From Clostridia bacterium (GTDB lineage Bacteria; Bacillota; Clostridia; Oscillospirales; Acutalibacteraceae), in NCBI GenBank assembly GCA_024404115.1, contig JAKSQM010000003.1, positions 1 to 64,000 of the forward strand: a stretch of 64,000 nt of DNA, read 5' to 3'. The notes under the pieces are model-generated. The model was not told the DNA's origin. It did no database searches and saw nothing but the letters and a program-made list of their open reading frames with translations. Both the position numbers and the translations under genes were made by a program. Shown piece after piece: positions 46,941 to 55,807 of the stretch. Positions within the stretch are counted from its first letter, which is position 1; the number at the start of each line of letters is the position of its first letter.

Positions 46941-47546
46941 GTGAAACTTGTGAGATGTGCAAAAACAGGGAATATTGTCAGCGGAGCAGCATTTTTTATA
47001 TTAGGTGTTATTCTTGTGATTTTTCCCAAAACATCGCTTATTCTTTTAAGCCGAGTGGCAGGTGCGGTTATGCTTGCCAGCGGAATTATAAGAATTTTAG
47101 GTTACTTTTCAAAGGATTTATATTACCTTGCATTTCAGTTTGATTTTGCATTGGGAATTTTAAGTGTACTTTTTGGTGCAATATTTTTCTTTAAGCCAAC
47201 GGCGGTTATATCTGCTATTCAGGTGCTTATGGGAGTTTTCGTTTTAATCAACGGACTTTTCGCACTTCAGACCGCTATGGATTCAAAAAAATTCGGAATG
47301 AAATACTGGTGGATTCTTCTTATTTTTTCAGTGCTTTCATCAGTTTTCGGTCTTGCGTTAATTGTGAATCCATTCAGCACAGCATCTGCCATTGCAAAGA
47401 TGATTGGCATGACGCTTCTCTTTGTTGGTGCAGAGAAAATTTTTGTTTCAATTTACACAATCGTAACTAAAAAAGGCAAGGCAGAGGAAACATATTCTCC
47501 TGTTGATTTATCAGATTTTAAAGACTACACAGAAAGGACTGAATGA
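46941..47546 (+). CDS. DUF308 (HdeD-like) membrane protein
   Basis: About 201 residues with six hydrophobic segments arranged as repeated hairpins, the HdeD/DUF308 pattern. GAAGGA lies 6-7 nt before GTG 46941; an upstream in-frame GTG at 46908 has no site. Function in Firmicutes is not defined. It lies 1 nt before the MMPL gene, so the two are cotranslated. Confidence 0.7.
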   Translation: MKLVRCAKTGNIVSGAAFFILGVILVIFPKTSLILLSRVAGAVMLASGIIRILGYFSKDLYYLAFQFDFALGILSVLFGAIFFFKPTAVISAIQVLMGVFVLINGLFALQTAMDSKKFGMKYWWILLIFSVLSSVFGLALIVNPFSTASAIAKMIGMTLLFVGAEKIFVSIYTIVTKKGKAEETYSPVDLSDFKDYTERTE

Positions 47547-47547
47547 T

Positions 47548-49638
47548 TTGAACGAACCGAATAGAATGGCAAAATGGATAACAAAGCACCCTAAGACAGT
47601 TATATTTTTTGCCCTTATTTTGCTTATTCCATCTATTATTGGTTTCCTGTTTACTGGTGTAAATTATGATATTCTTTCATATCTGCCGTCTGATATAAAC
47701 TCTGTTGAGGGCGAGCAGATTCTTGACGAAACATTTCAGAGTGCATCAAGCGTCATTCTTGTTATTGAGGATTTTAATGCAAAAGAGGTTCAGCAGGTAA
47801 AGCAGCAGATTTTAGGTGTTGAGGGCGTAACAAAGGTTATATGGAGCGATAATATTCTTGATACAACCGTTCCTCAAAGTGCAATGCCCTCAGCTTTGAG
47901 AAGAATCTTTTATTCTAATGACGGCACTGCAACGCTTCTTTTAATAAATCTTGATTGTAACTGCTCATCTGAAAGGGCAACAGAGGCTATAAAAAGCATC
48001 CGTTCGCTTATGAATAAAAAGTGCTTCGTCAGTGGTATGTCTGCAATTATGGCAGATACAAAAGCATTGACAATTTCAGAAGCTCCCATTTACATTTCTT
48101 TTGCAATTGCACTGGCACTTATTGTTATGTCTTTCACCATGGATTCATGGGTTCTGCCCTTTGTGCTTCTGGCTTCACTTGGTATGGCGGTTCTTTACAA
48201 TATGGGCACCAACTTTATGTTCGGTGAAATTTCATTTATTACACAGAGCATTGCCGCCATTCTTCAGCTTGGCGTTACTATGGATTACTCCGTATTTCTT
48301 ATGGACAGATTTGATGAAGAGATGGAGCATACAGACGATAGAGCAGATGCAATGGCAAGGGCGATTTCAAAGACCTTTATTTCACTTGCGGGCAGCTCAC
48401 TTACAACGGTGTTCGGTTTTCTTGCAATGTGCTTTATGACACTGACCCTTGGCTTCGATATAGGCATTGTTATGGCAAAGGGTGTTTTATTCGGCGTTAT
48501 AACTGTTGTTACTGTTCTCCCTGCAATGGTGCTTCTCCTTTATAAGCCGATTTATAAATTCCGCCATAAAAGATTTGTGCCTAAGTTTGGCGGACTTGCA
48601 AAATTCTCTTTTAATAACAGAAAGAAGCTTCTTGCACTTTTCCTGATTCTTCTTGTTCCTATGTATCTTGCCCAGTCATCTGTAACCCGTTATTACAACA
48701 TTGTTCAGGGCTTGCCGCAGGATATGGAGTCGGTGGAATCCCTTAATAAAATAAAGACAGATTTTAATATGTCCAACTCACATTTTGTGATAATTGATAA
48801 GGACACTCCAAAGGGTAAGGTTAACTCAATGATTCAGGAAATGAAAAAGGTTGACGGCATTGAAAATGTTGTGGCTCTTGGTGAGTATATCGGTGCAGGC
48901 ATCCCTGCAAGTATCCTCCCTGACAGCATAAAGCTGACGGCGGAGTCGGGAGATTATCAGATGATGATGATAAATTCCACCTACGGAACGGGCACAGATG
49001 AGCTTAATGCACAGATAGATTCTCTTAATGAGATACTTCACAAGTATACAGATAAAGGCTACCTGACAGGTGAGGGTATTATGACGAAAGATCTTATTAC
49101 CGTAGCCGACAACGACTTTGTTCTCACAAGTGCAATTTCAATTGCGGCAATTTTTATTTTGATTGCCATATGCTTCAAGTCCATTTCAATTCCCTTTATT
49201 CTTGTGCTGATGATTGAGCTTTCTATCTGGATAAATATTGGCATTTCTTACTTTGCAGGTAAAGGCATTTCGTTTATTACGCCAACGGTTATTAACTGCG
49301 TTCAGCTTGGCGCAACGGTGGATTACGCTATTCTTATGACCACCCGTTTTCAGGAAGAGCTTAAAACAGGCAAAGACAAAAAAACAGCTATTCTTGATGC
49401 GGCGGCATCATCCTGCACATCAATGTTCCAGAGTGCACTTGTATTTTTCAGTGCAACAATCGGTGTATATTTCATATGCAATATTACAATGATAAAAGAA
49501 ATCTGTTCCCTTCTTGCAAGAGGCTCAGCAATAAGTGCGATTGTGATTATGACAATGCTTCCACCTGTGCTTTATTTGTTTGAGGGCGTTATAGATAAAA
49601 CAACTTATAAATGGAAAAATTCTGGAGGAAAAGCCTGA
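47548..49638 (+). CDS. MMPL/RND-family membrane transporter
   Basis: About 696 residues. Two repeats, each with one membrane helix, an extracellular loop and a five-helix bundle, give about 12 helices. MMPL landmarks are QLGVTMDYSVFLMDRFDEE in the first half and QLGATVDYAILMTTRFQEE in the second. SLAGSSLTTVFGFLAM is also present. Related proteins export lipids or glycolipids using proton motive force. The start is TTG 47548 with AAAGGA upstream; an internal ATG at 47566 is an alternative. The next gene overlaps by 1 nt. Confidence 0.85.
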   Translation: MNEPNRMAKWITKHPKTVIFFALILLIPSIIGFLFTGVNYDILSYLPSDINSVEGEQILDETFQSASSVILVIEDFNAKEVQQVKQQILGVEGVTKVIWSDNILDTTVPQSAMPSALRRIFYSNDGTATLLLINLDCNCSSERATEAIKSIRSLMNKKCFVSGMSAIMADTKALTISEAPIYISFAIALALIVMSFTMDSWVLPFVLLASLGMAVLYNMGTNFMFGEISFITQSIAAILQLGVTMDYSVFLMDRFDEEMEHTDDRADAMARAISKTFISLAGSSLTTVFGFLAMCFMTLTLGFDIGIVMAKGVLFGVITVVTVLPAMVLLLYKPIYKFRHKRFVPKFGGLAKFSFNNRKKLLALFLILLVPMYLAQSSVTRYYNIVQGLPQDMESVESLNKIKTDFNMSNSHFVIIDKDTPKGKVNSMIQEMKKVDGIENVVALGEYIGAGIPASILPDSIKLTAESGDYQMMMINSTYGTGTDELNAQIDSLNEILHKYTDKGYLTGEGIMTKDLITVADNDFVLTSAISIAAIFILIAICFKSISIPFILVLMIELSIWINIGISYFAGKGISFITPTVINCVQLGATVDYAILMTTRFQEELKTGKDKKTAILDAAASSCTSMFQSALVFFSATIGVYFICNITMIKEICSLLARGSAISAIVIMTMLPPVLYLFEGVIDKTTYKWKNSGGKA

Positions 49639-51509
49639 TGAAAATGATGAAAAAAATAATCAGTTTTGTGCTTTGCTTTGTGATGATTTTCTGCCTGTGT
49701 TCCTGCGGAAAAAAGGACGAAAAAATTCCGCAAAAAAATGAGACTCAGCAGGAAACAGATACAGTAAGATTTACAGAGGAAGCACCAAGCGTTTCAAAAT
49801 CAGAAACAGTTTTTGTTTCAATAGATAACAGCGGCAAGGTGCAGGGAACAACTGTAACCGACTGGATTCACACAGATAAAACAGGGGTGCGTGTAACAGA
49901 TGTCAGCGACCTTCAGAATATAACAAATGTTAAAACAAGTCAGTTCCCTGCAAAGGAGGGCGACAACCTTGTCTGGAATATGGATTCAACTGATGTTTAT
50001 TACAGCGGCACAACTGAAAAGGAAGCTCCTGTAAGCCTTGACATTTCATATTATCTTGACGGCAAAAAGATGACTGCAAAAGAGATTGCAGGCAAAGAGG
50101 GTCATGCTGAAATCAAAATCAAGGTTGAAAATAACTGCTTTAAAACAGTTAAGGTAAACGGCAAAAACAAAAAGATTTATCTGCCCGTCCTTGTGGCAGG
50201 CGGAACAATTTTGCAGGAAAATGAATTTTCAAATATCAATGTTGAAAGCGGCTTTGCTTTAGGCGACGGCACAAAGCAGATTGCCGCCGCAGCCTGCGCC
50301 CCTGGTATGTGCGAAAGCCTTGGACTTAAACAGGAAGAGCTCAACGACCTTATCGGCATAAAGCTCAGCGATACATTTGTTATTTCAGCAGATACAACCT
50401 CTTTTGAAACAACAGATTTCTATTTTGCGGCAATTCCTTTCTGCTCACTTGATGTTCAGCTTATTGCTCCTAAGTCCGCTTCAGGGCTTGTGGAAAACCT
50501 TGGCGAGATTAAAAAAATATTTTCTTCTCTTGAAAATATTGACATTAGTAGTATAATAGAGTTATTATCGGGGGCGAATGGCTCAACGGAAGAAATCATT
50601 TCTTCTGTTAATTCTGCCATAGAGCTTTATAGCGAAAATGAGGCACTTTTGTCCCTTGGCTCAAAGTATTTCACAGAGGATAATATCAAAACTCTTTCCT
50701 CTGCGGCAAAGCTTCTTGACGATAAAGATTTTGTAAAAGGACTTTCAATTTTAAGTAAGTCAGACATCGGCAGCGTGGCGGCAGACCTCCCCGATGTTGC
50801 CAAAAACCTTGAAAGCCTTACACCGATTTTGCAGACAGATGCTTTCAAAAAAGCACTTGAAATTCTCAGCAGTCCTGTGATGATAAAATTCTTTGAGCAG
50901 CTGCCCGAGCTTGCAAAAAGTCTTTCTGCAATTCAAAATATTATCGGCAACGAAAAATTCCTTAATGCGCTGAATACTTTAAGCGACCCGTCTGTTTCAG
51001 CAGTGTTCCAGAAAATGCCTGAGCTTATGAAAAGCTTTGAGGCTCTTGAACCGCTTTTCGGCAGTATTCAGAAGGACTTGTCAGACCCGCAGGTTCAGAA
51101 ATGTATTGATAACCTGCCCGAAACAATTGAAACCATCAACAAGCTTATTAACACTGTGAATAAGCACAGCGGAATGATAAATAAACTTATTGACTTTGCA
51201 TCAGATAAAAATGTAAAGGAGATTATCGAAACTCTCAAGGCTTCTGATATTGACACAACAGAGCTTGAAAAGAAGTTAGAGGGTATTGTAAAAAGTGCCG
51301 ATATTGTTGCCGCCAACGCAAAGGAATGGATAGCTTTCGGCAAAAGCTATGGCGTTTTCACCGCCAACACAGATAAACAAAAAACCAACGTTGTCTTTGT
51401 CTATAACACCCCGCCTATTGAAAAAATAGCAGAGCACAAAAAGGATGTTGTAGAGGAAAAGGAACATTGGTACGATAGAGTAATAAATCTATTCAGAAAG
51501 GATAAGTAA
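49638..51509 (+). CDS. Lipoprotein with 38-residue helical repeats, paired with the MMPL transporter
   Basis: About 623 residues. The signal peptide ends in a lipobox, CLCSC, so the Cys near residue 23 is probably lipidated and the protein sits on the outer membrane face. The first half is beta-rich. Residues about 346-492 hold four units of 38, 38, 38 and 33 residues. Three of them start with (L/M)P(D/E)-type motifs; later units are less regular. I recognise no family. It overlaps the MMPL gene by 1 nt with GGAGG at good spacing, so a joint complex is likely. Confidence 0.7.
   Translation: MKMMKKIISFVLCFVMIFCLCSCGKKDEKIPQKNETQQETDTVRFTEEAPSVSKSETVFVSIDNSGKVQGTTVTDWIHTDKTGVRVTDVSDLQNITNVKTSQFPAKEGDNLVWNMDSTDVYYSGTTEKEAPVSLDISYYLDGKKMTAKEIAGKEGHAEIKIKVENNCFKTVKVNGKNKKIYLPVLVAGGTILQENEFSNINVESGFALGDGTKQIAAAACAPGMCESLGLKQEELNDLIGIKLSDTFVISADTTSFETTDFYFAAIPFCSLDVQLIAPKSASGLVENLGEIKKIFSSLENIDISSIIELLSGANGSTEEIISSVNSAIELYSENEALLSLGSKYFTEDNIKTLSSAAKLLDDKDFVKGLSILSKSDIGSVAADLPDVAKNLESLTPILQTDAFKKALEILSSPVMIKFFEQLPELAKSLSAIQNIIGNEKFLNALNTLSDPSVSAVFQKMPELMKSFEALEPLFGSIQKDLSDPQVQKCIDNLPETIETINKLINTVNKHSGMINKLIDFASDKNVKEIIETLKASDIDTTELEKKLEGIVKSADIVAANAKEWIAFGKSYGVFTANTDKQKTNVVFVYNTPPIEKIAEHKKDVVEEKEHWYDRVINLFRKDK
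50673..51113 (+). repeat. Four tandem coding repeats (38-residue unit)
   Basis: Units begin at codons 50673, 50787, 50901 and 51015. Shared pattern: (L/M)PxxxKxxxxL, then about 10 residues, a LxxLS(S/D)P-type turn and a basic/aromatic end. The first unit has a diverged start but keeps the spacing exactly. Confidence 0.65.
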
Positions 51510-51512
51510 ATT

Positions 51513-53000
51513 ATGAGCGAATTGATTTCAAAGGCAGAGCTTGCCGAGGGTATTGAAAAAATGAATTCTTTCGGCACCCGAATTACAGGAAGTGAGGGTC
51601 AGCTTGGCTTTATCAAATACCTTAAAGACAGCATCAGAGATATGGGTCTTGAGGTTTATTCAGATCCCTTCTATTTTAAAAAGTGGGAGAAGAAAGAGGC
51701 TTCACTTAAAATCTTTGGCTATAACGGACCAGAAGATATTGAAATCTCATCAGTTTTCCCTTATTCAGGCGAAACAAAAGAATCAGGCATCACCAGCGAG
51801 CTTTATTATGTAGAGGATAAAATCAGAGGCTACGCAGGTATCAAAGATAAAATTGCAGTTATTCCTGTTTCTGAGCTTGACGGACTTCCCAGTGAACTTG
51901 CTTTTGATAAGCGTTCATCATATCCCTCAGATGTTCAGCTCCCCGTGAATTACAGTGGTCCTGTTGCCACAACATTCGTTAAATTTACTTATGCAAAAAT
52001 CGCAAAGCTCCGTGGCGCAAGAGCTGTTATCTTTGTATGGAAAGGTCTTAATGACGATCTTGCAAAGGGTCAGTATCTTCCCTTTATTCTTGAGTATCAG
52101 GGAATCCCTGCTATCTGGATTAGCGAAACAGAGGGCAAAAAGGTTAAAGAAGCTGCTCTTGAGCACAGAACAGCCACAATCACCCTCACAGCAGATACAA
52201 AACGCCACGCTTATACAGAAACATTTTATTGTATGCTCAAGGGCGAGAGCGATAAAGAAAGCGTTATTATAAATACACATACAGACGGCACAAACTGCGT
52301 TGAAGAAAACGGACCTATTGCAATGCTTCAGCTTATAAAATCTCTTAAAGATAAAAAGCTCAGCAGAAATCATATTTTCGTTTTCGTAACAGGTCATTTC
52401 AGACTTCCTGTTTTCAAGGATATTGCAGGCGGCGGAGTTCAGGCAACATCAAAATGGCTTGCAATGCACCCCGATTTGTGGGATGGCAAGCACGGTCATC
52501 TTAAAGCTGTTGCAGGTGTTTCAGTTGAGCATCTTGGCTGTATGGAATGGATTGACGATAACGGTGAATACAAGCCCACTGGCGAAATTCAGACCGAGCT
52601 TGTTTACACTGGCAATAACGCTATGGACGACATTTTTATGGAGTTCGCAAGAGAAAGAGAGAATGTTAAGGTTATGACTTTAAGAGGTCATAATTTCCTC
52701 CACTTCGGCGAAGGACAGCCTCTTTTCAATGTTGGAATCCCTGAGATTGCACTTGTTACCGCACCTGATTATCTTTGCGTTGAAAGTGAAAATCATCAGA
52801 TGGATAAATTCAGCATTGACCTTATGTATGACCAGACCGAAACATTCGAAAAGGTTATTGCAAAAATTGAGGAAACTCCCACAAAAGAAATCGGCTCTTG
52901 TGATGATTATTCAATCGTTGCAGGCAAAAGCGTATCGGGCAGAACCGATATCAATGTTAAATCTTTAGGAAGAAAGGTTATGTCGGTTATTAAAAAATAA
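51513..53000 (+). CDS. M28-like metallopeptidase fold protein with altered ligand positions
   Basis: A 495-residue cytoplasmic protein without a signal peptide. The N-terminal part and an inserted PA-like region (about 95-215) precede an M28-like core. INTHTDGTN matches the HxD ligand pair and NHQMD fits the final His. By eye alignment, however, the bridging Asp region reads EENG, and the catalytic Glu-Glu motif (usually GAEE) reads TGHF. It may use a different metal arrangement or lack peptidase activity. It lies 3 nt after the lipoprotein. Confidence 0.6.
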   Translation: MSELISKAELAEGIEKMNSFGTRITGSEGQLGFIKYLKDSIRDMGLEVYSDPFYFKKWEKKEASLKIFGYNGPEDIEISSVFPYSGETKESGITSELYYVEDKIRGYAGIKDKIAVIPVSELDGLPSELAFDKRSSYPSDVQLPVNYSGPVATTFVKFTYAKIAKLRGARAVIFVWKGLNDDLAKGQYLPFILEYQGIPAIWISETEGKKVKEAALEHRTATITLTADTKRHAYTETFYCMLKGESDKESVIINTHTDGTNCVEENGPIAMLQLIKSLKDKKLSRNHIFVFVTGHFRLPVFKDIAGGGVQATSKWLAMHPDLWDGKHGHLKAVAGVSVEHLGCMEWIDDNGEYKPTGEIQTELVYTGNNAMDDIFMEFARERENVKVMTLRGHNFLHFGEGQPLFNVGIPEIALVTAPDYLCVESENHQMDKFSIDLMYDQTETFEKVIAKIEETPTKEIGSCDDYSIVAGKSVSGRTDINVKSLGRKVMSVIKK

Positions 53001-53019
53001 TCACATAATGTGAAAAAGT

Positions 53020-53820
53020 ATGTTTAAAAGAGTTATATCAGCATTAGTTTTGCTGGCGTTGTCTGCATTCTGCTTTATCGCCTGCAAAGAAACAGCAGTT
53101 GTTTTTGTTACAGCATGTGCTTGCATCAGCTTTTATGAAATGACAAATTGCCTTAAAAAACTTGGCAAAAATCCGCTTATGGTAATCCCCTGCGTTTTTG
53201 CCGTTGCCTGCGCCGCAGTGCTTTATTTCAAGCAGTTACATACCATGTGGCTCGGTGCAGTGGTTATGCTCCTTTTCCTCATAACATTTGTTTTCTGTAT
53301 GAAGAGTAAAGAGCATAAGGCACAGGACGCACTTGCCACCCTTGAAATGATGCTTTATCCTGGTCTTGCAATTATCGGCATATTGTTTGTATGCTGCCTG
53401 CCGAGAAAAGAGTTTGGTGTGATTTTCACCACAGGCTTTTTAAGTGCAATTTCGTGTGATACCTTTGCACTTTTCGGCGGTATGGCATTCGGCAAGCATA
53501 AGCTCGCCCCAACAGTCAGCCCCAAAAAGACCATTGAAGGCTCAATTTCTGGCACACTTGTAACAGTTGGTATCGGTGTGGGCGCATGGTTCCTGTTTAA
53601 GGATTATATGCTGGTAAGCCTTTTGAAATATATTATCATCGTATTCATCTGCACAATTGTTTCGCAGATAGGCGACCTTAGTGCTTCATTCATCAAAAGA
53701 GAAGCTGGCATCAAGGATTACGGTAATCTTATCCCTGGTCATGGCGGAATGATGGATAGAATTGACAGCCTTATGATGTCAATTCCCGCAGCATATATTC
53801 TCACAGAACTTCTCAGATAA
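53020..53820 (+). CDS. cdsA: Phosphatidate cytidylyltransferase
   Basis: A 266-residue membrane enzyme that makes CDP-diacylglycerol from CTP and phosphatidic acid. About eight hydrophobic segments are present. The CDS signature near the end, SFIKREAGIKDYGNLIPGHG followed by GMMDRID, is intact, and SPKKTIEG lies before it. The ribosome site is weak, so translation may be coupled to the upstream gene. Here it is not in the common uppS-cdsA-dxr context. Confidence 0.92.
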   Translation: MFKRVISALVLLALSAFCFIACKETAVVFVTACACISFYEMTNCLKKLGKNPLMVIPCVFAVACAAVLYFKQLHTMWLGAVVMLLFLITFVFCMKSKEHKAQDALATLEMMLYPGLAIIGILFVCCLPRKEFGVIFTTGFLSAISCDTFALFGGMAFGKHKLAPTVSPKKTIEGSISGTLVTVGIGVGAWFLFKDYMLVSLLKYIIIVFICTIVSQIGDLSASFIKREAGIKDYGNLIPGHGGMMDRIDSLMMSIPAAYILTELLR

Positions 53821-53844
53821 CTTTGGCGAAAAGGAAATATTATT

Positions 53845-54831
53845 ATGAAAAAAGTTTTAATAATTTTCAATCCCCGTGCTGGCAAAAACAGCTCAAGAAA
53901 AACACAGGATGATATAATCAGAACATTTAAGGATTACGGCTTTTTTGTTACAGAAAAAGTTACAACCTGCGTTGGTGATGCAACAGAAATTGTAAAGCAC
54001 AATGTTGACAGTCATGACCTTGTTGTGTGCTGCGGCGGAGACGGCACATTCAACGAGGCTGTAAACGGAATGGTAAGTGCAGAAACAACTGTACCCCTTA
54101 TGTATCTGCCAATGGGCACAACAAACGACCTTGCAAACACAATCGGTGTTACAAAAGACCTTAAATCACAGATTGAGCTTTATTTAAAGGGCAGCATCCA
54201 CAGCTATGATATAGGTAAGTTTAATGACAGACATTTTACCTATGTTGCATCATTCGGTGTTGGTGCAGATGCTTCATATAACACATCACAGAAGTGGAAA
54301 AACAGATTAGGCTACCTTGCATATCTCCTTAACGGATTTGTTTTCGGTCTGCCTCATCAGATTAAAAATCTTAAACCTCATCATATGATTGTTGAAACAG
54401 ATGAGGGCATCATAGATGATAATTTCTATTTCGGTGCAGTTTCAAACTCAAACGAGGTTGGCGGAATTTTCAAATTCAATAAAAAAGAAATCAAGCTCAA
54501 TGACGGTGTTTTTGAAGTTATCTTTGTTAAAAAAGTCAGAGGCGTTCTTGACGCATTCAGACTTCTTAAAAAAATCAAAGATGAAAATTATGACGGCTCA
54601 CAGATAATCAACTTCAAAACAACATGGGCAAAGATTACATCTGACGAAGAACTTCCATGGACTCTTGACGGTGAATTTGGCGGTGCACATAATAATGTTG
54701 AAATCGGCTTGCTTCACGATAGAGTAAACCTTGTTTCACCTCCCAGCAAATACTTCGTCTCTGAAGAAAAGGAAGAAAAAGAAGAGGAAACAGAAGAAGT
54801 TTTTGCAGAAGAAATGGCGGAAATAAAATAA
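53845..54831 (+). CDS. Diacylglycerol/lipid kinase (DgkB/YegS-like)
   Basis: A 328-residue soluble kinase. The start has IFNPRAGKNSS, and the catalytic GGDGTFNEAVNGM lies near residues 64-76. The C-terminal two-thirds forms the lipid-kinase beta domain. An acidic Glu-rich tail (about residues 309-325) is unusual. It makes phosphatidic acid, the substrate of CdsA encoded just upstream, so the pair recycles diacylglycerol into phospholipid synthesis. Confidence 0.88.
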   Translation: MKKVLIIFNPRAGKNSSRKTQDDIIRTFKDYGFFVTEKVTTCVGDATEIVKHNVDSHDLVVCCGGDGTFNEAVNGMVSAETTVPLMYLPMGTTNDLANTIGVTKDLKSQIELYLKGSIHSYDIGKFNDRHFTYVASFGVGADASYNTSQKWKNRLGYLAYLLNGFVFGLPHQIKNLKPHHMIVETDEGIIDDNFYFGAVSNSNEVGGIFKFNKKEIKLNDGVFEVIFVKKVRGVLDAFRLLKKIKDENYDGSQIINFKTTWAKITSDEELPWTLDGEFGGAHNNVEIGLLHDRVNLVSPPSKYFVSEEKEEKEEETEEVFAEEMAEIK

Positions 54832-54909
54832 ATTGAGTTGTAAATAGGATGAATGGGTGAGTCCAATGTACACTTATTGCGGAAATAAAATTCTATGGAG
54901 GTTATACCT

Positions 54910-55695
54910 ATGAAAAAGTTCTTAGCGATTTTATTTTCAATGACAATAGCGTTTACATTTTGCCTTGTGGGCTGCAAAAAAGAGAGCAAAACCTCGGGCA
55001 ATATTCAGCAGGAAAAATTAAAGATAACAGCCTTTGATATTACTGCATCTGTTCCTGCAAAGAATTCAGATTCACAGAAAAGTGCAGGCGGAACAGCAAG
55101 CCTTTCTTCACCTTATAAAACAGATAAAGATAAGCTTTCTGTCAGCGGATTGTGCGTTATCAGAGGCAAGGTTATTAAATCTGATTATGTTCTCATAGGA
55201 AGCACTGTTCTGACTAAATCCGTAGTAAAAATTGAGGAATCTTTTAAAGGAAATCTCAAAGAGGGCGAAACAGTTTGCGTGCGTGAATTAGGCGGATTTG
55301 TACCCACAAATATCCTCAGCAATGCCATAAATAATGAAAAAAATTCATTGAATAATCCTGCTCCAAAGCCATCATCAGATATTACAGATGAAAGAATCAA
55401 TGATTTCAAGGTTATGGAAAAAGATGAAGAAGTAATTCTGTTCATTACTCCAATTGAAAACGCTCCGAAAGAGTTTGAGGGTTGTTATGATTTGTTGAGA
55501 ATGTGGCAGGGCAAGTTACTTTATAATGAAGATTGTGGTGCGTATATTCCCTATGTCCCTGCGGAGGAGCTTTGCACTAATCAGACATCTTCTTTAAAAA
55601 TGAAGGTTGAAGAAAAGGGACAGGACCCAGACGGCATTCAGGCAAGCATATATACGCTTGATGAATTCAGAAGCTTTATTAACAATAACAAATAA
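54910..55695 (+). CDS. Lipoprotein of unknown function
   Basis: About 261 residues. A signal peptide ends in the lipobox LVGC, giving a lipidated Cys near residue 20. A Ser/Thr-rich linker and a globular domain follow (about 75-255) with KIEESFKGNLKEGETVCVRELGG as a landmark. No family is recognised. TGGAGGT lies before the ATG at 54910. The 78-nt gap after the kinase shows no clear terminator or promoter, so it may be cotranscribed. A terminator follows. Confidence 0.65.
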   Translation: MKKFLAILFSMTIAFTFCLVGCKKESKTSGNIQQEKLKITAFDITASVPAKNSDSQKSAGGTASLSSPYKTDKDKLSVSGLCVIRGKVIKSDYVLIGSTVLTKSVVKIEESFKGNLKEGETVCVRELGGFVPTNILSNAINNEKNSLNNPAPKPSSDITDERINDFKVMEKDEEVILFITPIENAPKEFEGCYDLLRMWQGKLLYNEDCGAYIPYVPAEELCTNQTSSLKMKVEEKGQDPDGIQASIYTLDEFRSFINNNK

Positions 55696-55709
55696 TTAAA
55701 TATACGATG

Positions 55710-55742
55710 AGGGATTTGCTTTAAAAGTGAATCCCTTTTTTA
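55710..55742 (+). terminator. Terminator after the lipoprotein gene
   Basis: AGGGATT pairs with AATCCCT, followed by a T run. Confidence 0.8.
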
Positions 55743-55744
55743 TG

Positions 55745-55773
55745 TTGACGAAACGGCGTTTAGATGTTAAAAT
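55745..55773 (+). promoter_or_regulatory. rarA-radC promoter
   Basis: TTGACG (55745-55750), a 17-bp spacer and TAAAAT (55768-55773). Confidence 0.75.
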
Positions 55774-55807
55774 ATGCTGTGAGAGTTTTGCAGAACGGAG
55801 TGATTTT

